From NCBI RefSeq assembly GCF_001426945.1, contig NZ_LMFS01000001.1, forward strand, positions 227,412 through 291,411: a DNA stretch of 64,000 nt. The letters run 5' to 3'. Position numbers and translations under genes: made by a program. This document shows positions 27,575-36,189 of this stretch, in pieces. Each line of letters opens with the position of its first letter. The stretch's first letter is position 1. The DNA is from Pseudolabrys sp. Root1462. GTDB lineage: Bacteria > Pseudomonadota > Alphaproteobacteria > Rhizobiales > Xanthobacteraceae. The notes below the pieces were generated by a model, which did not search any database, was not told where the DNA came from, and was given only the letters and a program-made list of their open reading frames with translations.

Positions 27575-30475
27575 TTATTCGGCCAGCACCCGGGTCGCGG
27601 GGAAGGCGACTTCGACCAAGGTTCCATCGTCCGGCCTGCTGGTGATGCGGAATCGGGCGTGGTTGGCTTCCGCCAGCGCTTTGGTAATCGGCAAACCGAG
27701 TCCGGTGCCACTGGCGCCCCAGCGCGAGGCGGTGGCGAGCTGCCGGAACGGCTCCAGCGCCGTCTGCAATTCGAGCTCGCTCATGCCGGCGCCTGTGTCG
27801 CGAACCCGGAGGCTCGCCTCATTGTCGTCGTTGACCGCCGTAGAGACTATCACTTGGCCGCCAGCGCCTGTGAATTTGATCGAGTTCGACAGGATGTTGA
27901 GCGCGATCTGGCGAACCGAGCGCGCGTCGGCGACGATCGGCGGCAGGTTAGGCGACAGCGAGGTGCGGATGATGACGCGTTCGCGATTGGCTTGCTGCTG
28001 CAGCATCGCCACGCATTCCTGCACGATGTCGTTCAGGTTGACGCTGACAAAGGTGAGATCGAGTTTTCCGGCTTCGATCTTCGACAGATCGAGCAGGTCG
28101 TTGAGCAGCGAGATGAGATGGTCGCCCGAGGAATGGATGTCCTTGAGGTATTGCTTGTAGCGCTCATTGCCAATCGCGCCGAAGCGCTCGTCCATCATCA
28201 CTTCAGAGAAGCCGATGATGGCGTTGAGCGGCGTGCGGATCTCGTGGCTGATCTTGGCGAGAAATTCCGATTTGGCGGTCGAGACGCGCTCGGCCTCGCG
28301 CCGCGCATTGATGAGCTCTTCCTCGGTGCGCTTCCAGGCGGTCAGATCGCGCAGCACGGCGCAGAACTTGTCACCGTTCTCGAGGCGTCCCATCGTCACA
28401 TAGAGCGGCACCAGCCCGCCGCGCTTGAAGCGGCCGATGGCTTCGCGGCCGGCATCGGGCAGGGCGCCGCGGTCGCCGGCGACCCGGTCGAGATAATCGA
28501 GCATGCTGCGGCGGCTTTCCGGCGCGAACAGCTCGTTTAGGCCCAGATCGGTCAAGTCGGCCGCGTCGTAGCCGAAAAGCGCCTGCGCCGAGCGGTTGGC
28601 GGAAATGACGCGGCCGGCACGATCCAGCACCAGTACGCCGTCAGTCGCCGTATCGAGAATGGCGCGCAGCTCGGTCGTTTCGCTTTCCAGGCGGCGAAGC
28701 GAGGCTTCATTGGCCTGGGTGGGCGCTTCGGCGATTCCGTTGGTCTGGATCATCAGCACCAGCGCGTTCTCGCCGCCCCACGGCACGCTGAACAGCTTGC
28801 CTTGCACCGGCTTGCGCTCACCGTGAACCGTGTTGATCGTCAGCAATTTGGCGCCGCTGCCGTTCGAGGCGGGCGCGCCACCTGCATCGCGCGCCGGCTC
28901 GATGAACAGACTGTCGAGCCCGCCGGCCTCGGTCAGCGCCGCGAGGCTGTCGTAGCCGGTCCAATCGAGAAAGGCCCGATTGGCGTAGAGTAGATTGTTG
29001 AGCCGATAGACGAGGATGCCAGTCGGCAGACGGTCGAGAATCACGCGGCTGTTGTCGGGCGCGGCGTTCGCCGCGGCAGGCACCGCAGGTGCCTCCATCA
29101 TCGGCGGTTTGGCTGTGAAGTCGGGCGTGTCGTCGGGCGCAGGCGTCCGCCGGGCTGCCGCTCCTTTCAGTCGCGCATTGAGTTCGCGTGCCAACTCTTC
29201 GAAATTGCTGTGCTCACCAGCCGACAGGGACCCCGGTTGTGTCGGCTCAGGCTGTGACGTCGCAACGACCGGCGCAATCGGCGGTGTCGGCAGCACGGGC
29301 GCCTCGGGCGTGACCGGACGGAAGCTGAGCACTTTCCCCTCGGTGAGCAGCGGCGCCGAACGCGGCGGCACGACGCTCAAATTGCGGATTCCGGTGCGGC
29401 ATATGCCGAAACCGCGGTAGCCGGTGAACTTGCGCTCGCGGTCGTACATAGGCAGGCCGGACATCTCGATCGCCACGCGCTCATTCGAGCCATCGACCGG
29501 CCAGTGCACGACGATGCCGCTCCAGGTCTCGCGCGCCGCCAACGCGCGCGCGATGCGGCCTTCGGAGTCGATGCCGAGGGTCTGAGCGATATCGGCCCAG
29601 GCTCGCAACAGAACTGACGCCGTTTCCGGCCCGAGCAGTTGCGCGAAGTTCTCCATGCCTTGCGTGAAATGCGTCGCCGCGTCCATCTGCCAGACGAATC
29701 GGTAAGGCTGCGGCCGCGACGATGTTTCTGCCGGCGATCGCGGTGCGATGCTCGGCGCCGATGGCTTCACGAACACAACATCATTCACCGGCGAAAGCGG
29801 CGCTTGCAGTGCTGGCGCCTCCGGCTTGGCGCCGAATTCCAGCATTAGCGCATCGGTCGCGCCGGCGCCGAGCTTGCGCAACATCACCGGCCCGACGGTG
29901 CTGTCGCCTTCGGCACGGCCATTATGGGTTGCCTCGCGCGCCAGCTTGACGAGATCGAGCGCGACGAGATCCGCTTTGTTACCGAGACGCGTCCGCGCTT
30001 TGACATTGGCTTCGATCAGTTCGCCGTCGGCGGTGAAGAGGGCAACCGGCTTGTCGACCGTCGCGATCAGACGCCGCGCCCGTTCCGGCAACGTGAATTC
30101 CGGTCCGGCCCGTTCGGTGGCCGCAACCAGAATGGCCTCGCTGTTGTCGGCGAGCTTGAGGCGCGAACACAGGCAGGTCAGGACTCCGCCGAGCGGCGCG
30201 CCAAACCCGCGGAGCCGCTCCAGCCTCTTGATTCCGGCCGGAGGCAGGGTGCCGGCGAGGCGCTTAATCTGCGCGGCGGCGGGGTGGTCCGGCCCGAAAT
30301 CAAGCTGCGACAGGTCGGCGGCGGTCGTGGTGTTGAAGATCGCGGCGGCTCCCGCGTTCGCCCACAGGATATGCCGGGCATCGGGTCCCCACAGCCAGAC
30401 CGGCCCGGGCGCGAGCGCATATTCCGCCAGACGTGCATCGTCGAGCCAGTCTTGTTGGTGGGTCGCCCGATTCAT
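27575..30475 (-). CDS. Large soluble PAS-domain histidine kinase (PdhS/PleC/DivJ-like)
   Basis: The predicted protein has 966 residues and starts at MNRATHQQ. There is no membrane segment. A long N-terminal region begins with a PAS-like stretch (GPVWLWGPDARHILWANA) and contains Pro-rich linkers. Two PAS domains follow (~residues 479-590 and ~604-716), then HisKA with His744 in FLAKISHEIRTPLNAIIGFS, and an HATPase domain with the N box (NILSNSIKFT) and DTGAGM. The H-box and the FGAIGNERYKQYLKDIHSSG stretch resemble the DivK-interacting kinases PleC, DivJ and PdhS, which control polarity and cell division in alphaproteobacteria. The exact orthology is inference. No response regulator is adjacent. 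Confidence 0.82.
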   Translation of the reverse strand: MNRATHQQDWLDDARLAEYALAPGPVWLWGPDARHILWANAGAAAIFNTTTAADLSQLDFGPDHPAAAQIKRLAGTLPPAGIKRLERLRGFGAPLGGVLTCLCSRLKLADNSEAILVAATERAGPEFTLPERARRLIATVDKPVALFTADGELIEANVKARTRLGNKADLVALDLVKLAREATHNGRAEGDSTVGPVMLRKLGAGATDALMLEFGAKPEAPALQAPLSPVNDVVFVKPSAPSIAPRSPAETSSRPQPYRFVWQMDAATHFTQGMENFAQLLGPETASVLLRAWADIAQTLGIDSEGRIARALAARETWSGIVVHWPVDGSNERVAIEMSGLPMYDRERKFTGYRGFGICRTGIRNLSVVPPRSAPLLTEGKVLSFRPVTPEAPVLPTPPIAPVVATSQPEPTQPGSLSAGEHSNFEELARELNARLKGAAARRTPAPDDTPDFTAKPPMMEAPAVPAAANAAPDNSRVILDRLPTGILVYRLNNLLYANRAFLDWTGYDSLAALTEAGGLDSLFIEPARDAGGAPASNGSGAKLLTINTVHGERKPVQGKLFSVPWGGENALVLMIQTNGIAEAPTQANEASLRRLESETTELRAILDTATDGVLVLDRAGRVISANRSAQALFGYDAADLTDLGLNELFAPESRRSMLDYLDRVAGDRGALPDAGREAIGRFKRGGLVPLYVTMGRLENGDKFCAVLRDLTAWKRTEEELINARREAERVSTAKSEFLAKISHEIRTPLNAIIGFSEVMMDERFGAIGNERYKQYLKDIHSSGDHLISLLNDLLDLSKIEAGKLDLTFVSVNLNDIVQECVAMLQQQANRERVIIRTSLSPNLPPIVADARSVRQIALNILSNSIKFTGAGGQVIVSTAVNDDNEASLRVRDTGAGMSELELQTALEPFRQLATASRWGASGTGLGLPITKALAEANHARFRITSRPDDGTLVEVAFPATRVLAE

Positions 30476-30697
30476 TTCGCGCCGAAAAAGCCGAGGTGTT
30501 ACAACTAACAAAGCATTAATACGGCGGGGGCCTTGGCAGGTCCATGCAGACCGGGCTGTCACCCACGTTCATACGGCAGTAACCTTAATCCGTCCGGTTT
30601 TACGGAAGCCGCCGCGATAGCGCGTCACACATCCGCTGGACAGACAGGCTAGAATTCGCCGACCGTGAGGCTCGACACCATCCAAGGAGTTCCGATC

Positions 30698-31057
30698 ATG
30701 GCCCAGGATATGAAGTTCGAAATTCGGCCGGAAATGCGCGAATTTGCTGAGAAAAGCATGGACCAGGCGAAGCAGGCTTTCGATAGTTTCGCAGCCGCTA
30801 CCCGGCACGCCGTCGGTACGGCCGAAACCCAGGCCAAAACCCTTCACAGCAGTGCGCGGGAAGCCGGCCAGCTCGCAATGAGCTTTGCCGAGCGCAATCT
30901 CTCCGCCTCGTTCGATTTCGCCCACCGTCTGCTGAAAGCCAAAGACGCCAAAGAGGTCACCGATCTCCAGGTCGATTACATCAAGAGCCAGATCGCGGCG
31001 CTCTCCGATCAGGCCAAGGCGCTGTCTGAGCACGCCTCGAAAATGGCGGCCAAATAG
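30698..31057 (+). CDS. Phasin family protein 1
   Basis: The 119-residue helical protein starts at MAQDMKFEI after an AAGGAG ribosome site. Its pattern of MREFAEKSMDQAKQAFDSF followed by heptad-like Ala-rich helices matches the phasin family, which coats polyhydroxyalkanoate granules. FAHRLLKAKDAKEV and the SQIAALSDQAKAL end are family traits. A second phasin lies 340 bases downstream with its own promoter, so this one is likely transcribed separately. Confidence 0.88.
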   Translation: MAQDMKFEIRPEMREFAEKSMDQAKQAFDSFAAATRHAVGTAETQAKTLHSSAREAGQLAMSFAERNLSASFDFAHRLLKAKDAKEVTDLQVDYIKSQIAALSDQAKALSEHASKMAAK

Positions 31058-31229
31058 GGAAACGGGCCTCGCATGGGCGGAACCCGCCGCCCGCCGCGCA
31101 GTTATTCCGCATCGCGACATCCTCAGCAGCGCGCCGCCGCCCACTCTTACTGAAGTGGACGGGGGTATATAAAAATCTAAAATAATTTCAGTGGCTTAAA
31201 AGGCCGCTCGGCCCTGTCGCGCTTTATGT
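31058..31229. other. Intergenic region between the two phasin genes, 5' part
   Basis: Together with the promoter block at 31230-31275 and the leader to 31396, this makes a 339-base gap. The first part holds only AT-rich stretches near 31170-31200 (TATAAAAATCTAAAATAATT). I see no gene and no clear terminator for phasin 1. Confidence 0.5.
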
Positions 31230-31275
31230 TGCAGTGCAATATTTTTATTGCAACGCACTCAATTCAGTATATATT
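31230..31275 (+). promoter_or_regulatory. Phasin 2 promoter with two TGC-repeat PhaR-like boxes
   Basis: Two boxes, TGCAGTGCA (31230-31238) and TGCAACGCA (31249-31257), have the same TGC-A-N-Y-GCA form and lie 19 bases apart, close to two helix turns. PhaR, the PHA-responsive repressor of phasin genes, binds such TGC-rich repeats in Paracoccus and Rhodobacter. The second box overlaps a -35 TTGCAA (31248-31253), and a -10 TATATT (31270-31275) follows at 16 bases. Binding would block polymerase. Confidence 0.6.
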
Positions 31276-31396
31276 GGTGTTCAAGATCGCTCCCCCAAGG
31301 TCGGGAGCGCGCAAGTCATTACTCGCATTCTTGCTCGGACCGGGAGAGGGCAGCGGTCCGCGCGTAGCCGGAAATGTCCTCACAAAGGATCATCCC

Positions 31397-31894
31397 ATGT
31401 CCGACCAAACTGCCGTGGAAACCAAGCCGAAGCTGTTCGCCGTGAACGCCGATTCGATGTTCCAGATGCCGAAGTTCGAAATTCCGAAATTCGACGTTCC
31501 GACTATGGAAGTGCCGCCGGCATTCCGCGAATTCGCCGAAAAGGGTATCGCGCAGGCCAAGGACGGCTACGAGAAACTCAAAGCCAATGCCGAAAAGACG
31601 ACCGAGACTCTCGAAGAGACCTATTCCATCGCTTCGAAGGGTTACGCCGACTACAGCCTCAAGCTGATCGAGACCGCGCGCGCTAACTCGAACGCCGCCT
31701 TCGACCTGATGGGCGAGCTGATGGGCGCGAAGTCGTATTCGCAGGTCCTGGAGCTCTCCACCGCGTTCATGCGCAACCGCTTCGACGCGCTGACGGCGCA
31801 GGCCAAGGAGCTGACGGCGCATGCCCAGAAGGTTGCGGCCGACTCGGCCGAGCCGATGAAAGAAACCTTCGCCAAGTTCAACCAGGCCGCCTGA
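31397..31894 (+). CDS. Phasin family protein 2
   Basis: The 165-residue protein starts at MSDQTAVETK after AAAGGA. It has a Phe/Pro-rich N-terminal repeat (MPKFEIPKFDVPTMEVP) and then the phasin core FREFAEKGIAQAKDGYEKLK, ending in Ala-rich amphipathic helices. Phasins bind and size PHA granules in the cytoplasm. The core resembles phasin 1 upstream, and the two are probably paralogues. The gene has a promoter with PhaR-like boxes and a strong terminator (31925-31952), so it is a single-gene transcript. Confidence 0.9.
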   Translation: MSDQTAVETKPKLFAVNADSMFQMPKFEIPKFDVPTMEVPPAFREFAEKGIAQAKDGYEKLKANAEKTTETLEETYSIASKGYADYSLKLIETARANSNAAFDLMGELMGAKSYSQVLELSTAFMRNRFDALTAQAKELTAHAQKVAADSAEPMKETFAKFNQAA

Positions 31895-31924
31895 GCGGCC
31901 CGGTTCGGATCAGACTGATCAATT

Positions 31925-31952
31925 GCCCGGGCCGGCCTGGCCCGGGCTTTTT
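31925..31952 (+). terminator. Intrinsic terminator of phasin 2
   Basis: A perfect 9-bp GC stem (31925-31933 with 31939-31947, 5-base loop) is followed by TTTTT, 30 bases after the phasin stop codon. Confidence 0.88.
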
Positions 31953-32120
31953 GTTGCCTGAACGGCGCTGCCAAGGCCATTGTGGCCCCAAAAATCAAAG
32001 TTTTCGCTGGCGGCCAAAGCGCTTGCCAAAGTCGGACGCGGCTCTTAGGTTCGCGCCGCATCGGGGCCCTTTACGGGCCCCGTAAGGCTTGCGGCCCTGG
32101 TGCCGCCGGCGACGTGATAT

Positions 32121-32197
32121 GCAGGCGTAGCTCAGTTGGTTAGAGCGCCGGTCTGTGGAACCGGAGGTCGGTGGTTCAAGTCCACCCGCCTGTACCA
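32121..32197 (+). tRNA. tRNA-His (GTG anticodon)
   Basis: The 77-base cloverleaf includes an encoded CCA. The anticodon stem CCGGT/ACCGG holds the loop CTGTGGA, with GTG at 32155-32157. The acceptor stem ends in G1-U72, the discriminator is A73 and the base before G1 is T. Most bacteria encode G-1 and C73 in tRNA-His. Loss of G-1 together with A73 is a known peculiarity of alphaproteobacteria, and supports the taxonomic placement. Confidence 0.96.
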
Positions 32198-32209
32198 TCT
32201 GCGAAGGTC

Positions 32210-33448
32210 GTGCAGACCGCCCCAAGTCGCCGAAAGAAGTCTGCGCCGGTGTTCTTTACGCTCCTCTTTCCCTACTTCCTCGGCAACTTCCATCGGCCTT
32301 TCCTGGCCGTGGTGGCGGGCGAGCTGTCGCGGGATCTCGGGCTCGATGCCGGCGGCCTCGCCAACATGCAGGCGACCTTTCTCCTGGCCTTCGCCTTGAC
32401 GCAGGTGCCAGTGGCGTTGACCCTCGATCGTGTTGGACCTCGCCTGATCCTGATGCTGAGCCTCTGTGGTGCCGTCGGCGGCGGCATCCTGCTGTCGGCC
32501 TCGACCCAGCCTTGGCATGCACTCGTCTCGATGGCTCTGCTCGGCGCCGGCTTCTCGCCGGTGATGATGGTTGGCTTTTATGTCATCGGTCGCGTTTACG
32601 CGCCCCAGCAATTTGCAACCATGTCCTCACTGCTGTTCGGCCTCGGCACCCTGGGAGACCCCGTCAGCGGTGCGCCGCTTGCGGTAGCCGTTGGCATGTT
32701 CGGATGGCGTGTGACCATGTTCGGCATGGCCTGCATCACGGTCGTAAGCCTTCTGTTGGTCGTCGTCGTGCTGCGCGATCCTCCGCGCCTCGAAATCTCC
32801 GGAGGCAAGATCTCGGCTTTGGCGGCGACCCGGCAGATCCTGGCAACCCGCGCGCTGTGGCCCATCGTGCCGCTCGCTTTCGTCAGCTACGGCGTGGTGG
32901 CCGCAGTCCGCGGCTTATGGATCGCGCCTTATCTTGCGCAAGTGCATCACTTCGGCCCTTACGCCGTCGGACTCAGTGCCACCACGATGGGACTGGCGCT
33001 GGCGTTGGGCGGGATTTTCTATGCGCCGGTGAACCGCTATCTGCGTGACGCCAAAGTCACGGTGGCAGCCGGCGCGGCAGTGACGGTCGTCGCGTGGTTT
33101 GTACTCGGCCAGTTCGGTGATCGGTCGGGGTCACTCGCGCTGACGCTGCTGTTCGTCGTCGCCGGCTTCGGTGCAACCTTCGCGATCCTGCTTGCGCATT
33201 CCCGCGCCTTCTTGCCGGCACACGTTCTTGGGCAGGGGGTGACCATGATGAACCTGCTGTTCTTCGGCGGCGCCAGCCTCGGCCAATGGCTGTCCGGCCG
33301 CTACGTGAAGGCGTCGGTCCTCGCCGCTGTCCCGCCGGACCTTATCTACGGTCGGCTGTTCACGGCGTTTGCCTTGCTGCTCGCTGTAGCGCTTGTTGTC
33401 TACCTATTCTCCCCGCGCGAACGGTCGGCTTCAGCGGTCCATCGCTAA
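32210..33448 (+). CDS. MFS transporter
   Basis: The 412-residue protein has about twelve hydrophobic helices and an N-terminal half typical of MFS carriers: TLLFPYFLGNFHRPFLAVVAGE, then DLGLDAGGLANMQATF and motif-A-like TLDRVGPRLIL. I place the start at GTG 32210, 13 bases after the tRNA-His gene, since the frame runs back into the tRNA and no ATG is available. Another GTG at about 32252 is possible. The substrate is unknown. It may share the tRNA transcript. Confidence 0.78.
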   Translation: MQTAPSRRKKSAPVFFTLLFPYFLGNFHRPFLAVVAGELSRDLGLDAGGLANMQATFLLAFALTQVPVALTLDRVGPRLILMLSLCGAVGGGILLSASTQPWHALVSMALLGAGFSPVMMVGFYVIGRVYAPQQFATMSSLLFGLGTLGDPVSGAPLAVAVGMFGWRVTMFGMACITVVSLLLVVVVLRDPPRLEISGGKISALAATRQILATRALWPIVPLAFVSYGVVAAVRGLWIAPYLAQVHHFGPYAVGLSATTMGLALALGGIFYAPVNRYLRDAKVTVAAGAAVTVVAWFVLGQFGDRSGSLALTLLFVVAGFGATFAILLAHSRAFLPAHVLGQGVTMMNLLFFGGASLGQWLSGRYVKASVLAAVPPDLIYGRLFTAFALLLAVALVVYLFSPRERSASAVHR

Positions 33449-33451
33449 CGA

Positions 33452-33481
33452 AAAACGCCGGCGATTGCTCGCCGGCGTTTT
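33452..33481. terminator. Bidirectional intrinsic terminator between convergent genes
   Basis: A perfect 13-bp stem (33452-33464 with 33469-33481, loop TTGC) has an A-run on its left arm and a T-run on its right. It can therefore stop the rightward MFS transcript and the leftward L,D-transpeptidase transcript. Confidence 0.85.
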
Positions 33482-33506
33482 CGCATTTTGTCTGGGACTT
33501 AGGTGC

Positions 33507-35597
33507 TTAGCGTACGACGACCCGGCCGTCGCGGCCATAGCGCGGGCCGATATTGCGACCCGGGCGATAGACCGGCTCTGGCTGCGGGCGACCGAAGCCA
33601 CCGAACAGCGCCTCGAAGAAGTTCGGGCCGCTGCTGTAGCCGCCACCGCCGCCACCGGCGAGCGCGCCGGGCGGCAGGCGCACCGGCTTGGACGAGGTGT
33701 TCGGCGGCCGCTCGACCGCGATATCGGCGACCTTGCGATCGCTGCCCTTGAGTATCGCGATCATGCGCTGGTCGCGGCCGTAGACGTCCTCACGGAATTG
33801 CAGCTTGCCGTCGGCATCGACAAAGGCGGTCTGATAGGTGAGGTGCACCCAGATCGGCTTCGGGAAGTTGAGGTTGATTTCCGAGCCGCCGAACATGCTC
33901 TCAAGCTTGGCCGCGGTGTAATGGCCGTCGGGCATCGCCAGCGACAGAATCTTCTCGCCATACACCAGCGGGTTTTCGACGCGCATGCAGCCGTGGCTGA
34001 AGGCGCGCTTCTCTTTCTTGAAGAGATACTTATCCGGGGTGTCGTGCTGATACACCAGGAACTTGTTCGGGAAGTTGAAGCGGATACGGCCGAGCGCATT
34101 GCCCGCACCCGGCGGCTGATAGATGCGCACCGTGCCATCCGGCGCCTGTTCGACTTTGAGGCCGATACGATCGAGCGCGCCCGGATCTTCCTGCAGCGCC
34201 GGGAGATATTCTTTTTCAATGATCGACGGCGGCACGTTCCAGGTCGGATTGACCGTGATGAATTTCATCTCGGCTGAAATCATCGGCGTGGCATGGCTGC
34301 CCGCCTTGCCGGCGACGATCTTCGTCGTCCAGTACACCTTGCCGTTATCCCACAGCGTCAGGCGATAATCGGGCACATTGACGATGACGTGCGGATTGCC
34401 GAGGTCGCGCGGGAGCCAGCGCCAGCGTTCCATATTCACGACGACGGTGTCGATCGGATCGTTTGAAGCGCGGTCGATCTTCGACGTCTCCTGCTTGTCG
34501 CCGTTGAGCGCCCGCAGCGTCGCCGGGCCGACATTGCCGTCGGTGTCGAGATCGGCTTGGGTCTGGAAGGTCTTCACCGCTTCAACGACGGCGTCATCAT
34601 AGAGCGGGTTATTCTTATCGCCTGCGACGTCGAGCCGCTTGCGCAACTGTACGACGCGCTCGCCCTTCATACCGGGGCGCAGGATCGGCCCGGAAGCGAT
34701 CTGCACCGTCGGCGCGGGCTTCGCGTCTTCGGTCGGGGTGGCCTGCACCTTGCCGGCGCGTAGTTCGGCGAGTTTGGCGCGCAACGCCTTGAACTCGGGC
34801 TGCGGCGGATTGTAGCCGTCGAGCGCCTTGCCGGCGTCGTCCGCCTTGGCCAGCGTCTCAAGCACCTTTTCCGGTTCCGGCGCCTTGAGGTCGAACTGGA
34901 TATCGGCAGCAACGCGCGAGAAGTGGATGCGGCCAATCTGCGCTTGGCGCGCGTAGGTCAGCACCGCGTTGGTGAGCTTGAGTTCGTCCTCGGCCAGCGC
35001 GTCGGCGGTCGTTGCCGCGGCAAAATCGGGGGCGGGATAATCGCGGGCATCGAGGCCGGCGCTGTCGGCATCCTTCAATGTCGCCATCGCCGCCTTGGCA
35101 CGGTCGGTGACTTTGCCATTGTCGAGCCAGAGCGGCGCGTAGTCGCGCGCCTTGTAGAAGGCTTCGATGCCGGAGCGCTCAGCCTTGCGGCTGACGACGC
35201 GATCGAGCGCCTTGCCGGTGACCATGTCACGCAGCTTGTCGGCCACGGCCTTGTTGGCCGTTGGGCTTTCGGCGGGAGCGGTGGTGGCGGCCGTGGTGGC
35301 GGCCGGAGCAGGGGTCGCGGCAGGCGCCGGGGCGGCGGCTTGCTGCGGCGCATCAACCGGCTTGACGTCGGCCGGTTTGGCGTCGGCCGACTTATCGCTC
35401 GGCTTGGCGGCCGGGGTCTCGGCGGCCGGCGGGGCGGTGAAGTCCTTCAAGGTCGGCGGCGCACCGGCATCGGTGAGCGGCACGGCGGCGTTGAGTTGGT
35501 CCTCGACGGATTGGGCGAGACTCGCCTGGCTGGTCAGAACCAGCACCAGTCCGATAGCAGTGGTTGCCAGCAGACGGTCAAAACTTACGACTTTCAC
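33507..35597 (-). CDS. L,D-transpeptidase, YcbB/LdtD-like, with peptidoglycan-binding domain
   Basis: The 696-residue exported protein starts at GTG 35597, preceded by GGGAGA. A TTG five codons earlier is the alternative. It has a signal peptide (LLATTAIGLVLVLTSQASLA), a long Ala/Pro/Lys linker (~45-115), a scaffold domain and a PG_binding_1 domain (~306-365). A YkuD catalytic domain follows, with Cys537 in the FSHGCMRVENP motif. It makes 3-3 crosslinks in peptidoglycan, a major link type in Hyphomicrobiales. The C-terminus ends in a Gly-rich tail (GGGGGGYSSG) and Arg/Pro-rich residues, longer than the E. coli enzyme. Confidence 0.92.
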   Translation of the reverse strand: MKVVSFDRLLATTAIGLVLVLTSQASLAQSVEDQLNAAVPLTDAGAPPTLKDFTAPPAAETPAAKPSDKSADAKPADVKPVDAPQQAAAPAPAATPAPAATTAATTAPAESPTANKAVADKLRDMVTGKALDRVVSRKAERSGIEAFYKARDYAPLWLDNGKVTDRAKAAMATLKDADSAGLDARDYPAPDFAAATTADALAEDELKLTNAVLTYARQAQIGRIHFSRVAADIQFDLKAPEPEKVLETLAKADDAGKALDGYNPPQPEFKALRAKLAELRAGKVQATPTEDAKPAPTVQIASGPILRPGMKGERVVQLRKRLDVAGDKNNPLYDDAVVEAVKTFQTQADLDTDGNVGPATLRALNGDKQETSKIDRASNDPIDTVVVNMERWRWLPRDLGNPHVIVNVPDYRLTLWDNGKVYWTTKIVAGKAGSHATPMISAEMKFITVNPTWNVPPSIIEKEYLPALQEDPGALDRIGLKVEQAPDGTVRIYQPPGAGNALGRIRFNFPNKFLVYQHDTPDKYLFKKEKRAFSHGCMRVENPLVYGEKILSLAMPDGHYTAAKLESMFGGSEINLNFPKPIWVHLTYQTAFVDADGKLQFREDVYGRDQRMIAILKGSDRKVADIAVERPPNTSSKPVRLPPGALAGGGGGGYSSGPNFFEALFGGFGRPQPEPVYRPGRNIGPRYGRDGRVVVR

Positions 35598-35925
35598 CGC
35601 GGAATCTCCCAAGGGCTGTCGGGGAAGGCCCCAATGCAGGGCCTTTCCATTCTACTCGATAGGCTGTTGATCGTTACGAAATTTCCAAGACCGATGCCGC
35701 AATCCACCGGCCAGTGTGACTATTTTACACTGGTGCGGCGCTACCGCCGGCTGCCTGAACGGCTCAACCGTTGGCTCGTCTGCATGTTCCCGAATCGTGA
35801 TGCCGTCGATGTCATGTCGGGTAAAAACCGCAAAATTCGGACCGCCGCTGTGACCGGGGTCACATGACCGGCAGCCGCTCTCCCCGCGGTGCGCTCACCG
35901 CCGGGGCGGCAAGCGCACCGCGGGA
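35598..35925. other. Intergenic region upstream of the L,D-transpeptidase
   Basis: On the minus strand the transpeptidase leader holds a small hairpin, AAGGCCC/GGGCCTT (35625-35631 with 35639-35645), about 30 bases before the start codon. Further out lies a perfect 13-bp inverted repeat (35883-35895 with 35912-35924, 16-base loop), directly next to the end of the candidate sRNA. A stretch near 35700-35725 is AT-rich and could hold the promoter. No gene is recognised. Confidence 0.5.
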
Positions 35926-36050
35926 CAAAAAAACCGGGCCCCATGCGGGGCCCGGTTGCAGATCGCCGGCGTGGGGGCCGGCAAACCTCAGAGGGGAACT
36001 TGCTGCGTCAGCGGCGACTCTGGGAGGATATACATCCGCCGTCGTAGCGT
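35926..36050 (-). ncRNA. Candidate trans-acting small RNA (about 125 nt)
   Basis: The minus strand shows a complete transcription unit. It has a -35 TTGCTG (36080-36085), a 17-base spacer, a -10 CATAGT (36057-36062), a purine start near 36050 and an intrinsic terminator with an 11-bp stem (35932-35942 with 35947-35957) plus seven T. Between them are two more predicted hairpins. One brings CCTC..AGAG against CTCTGAGG around an inner GCTG/CAGC stem, the other is GCCGGC/GCCGGC. The first contains an unpaired TCCTCCC anti-Shine-Dalgarno stretch. Length, three-hairpin layout and the anti-SD motif recall the alpha-r14/NfeR1 family, but that link is by memory of the layout only. No ORF fits. Confidence 0.62.
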
Positions 36051-36189
36051 GATCGAACTATGCAATCTGCATTGCTTGGCAGCAATGGCACCGCGCGAAT
36101 GTCAGCCATGCACTCATGGGTGCGAAAAAAGCGCACAGGTCGCACCGCGTTTCGCATGGCGTGACCGTGCGGTGGCACAGCGGCTATCT

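Noticed and set aside
35864-36052. 62-codon frame on the plus strand across the candidate small RNA
   Set aside because: It consists mostly of translated hairpins and a terminator, and the minus-strand RNA reading explains the interval better.
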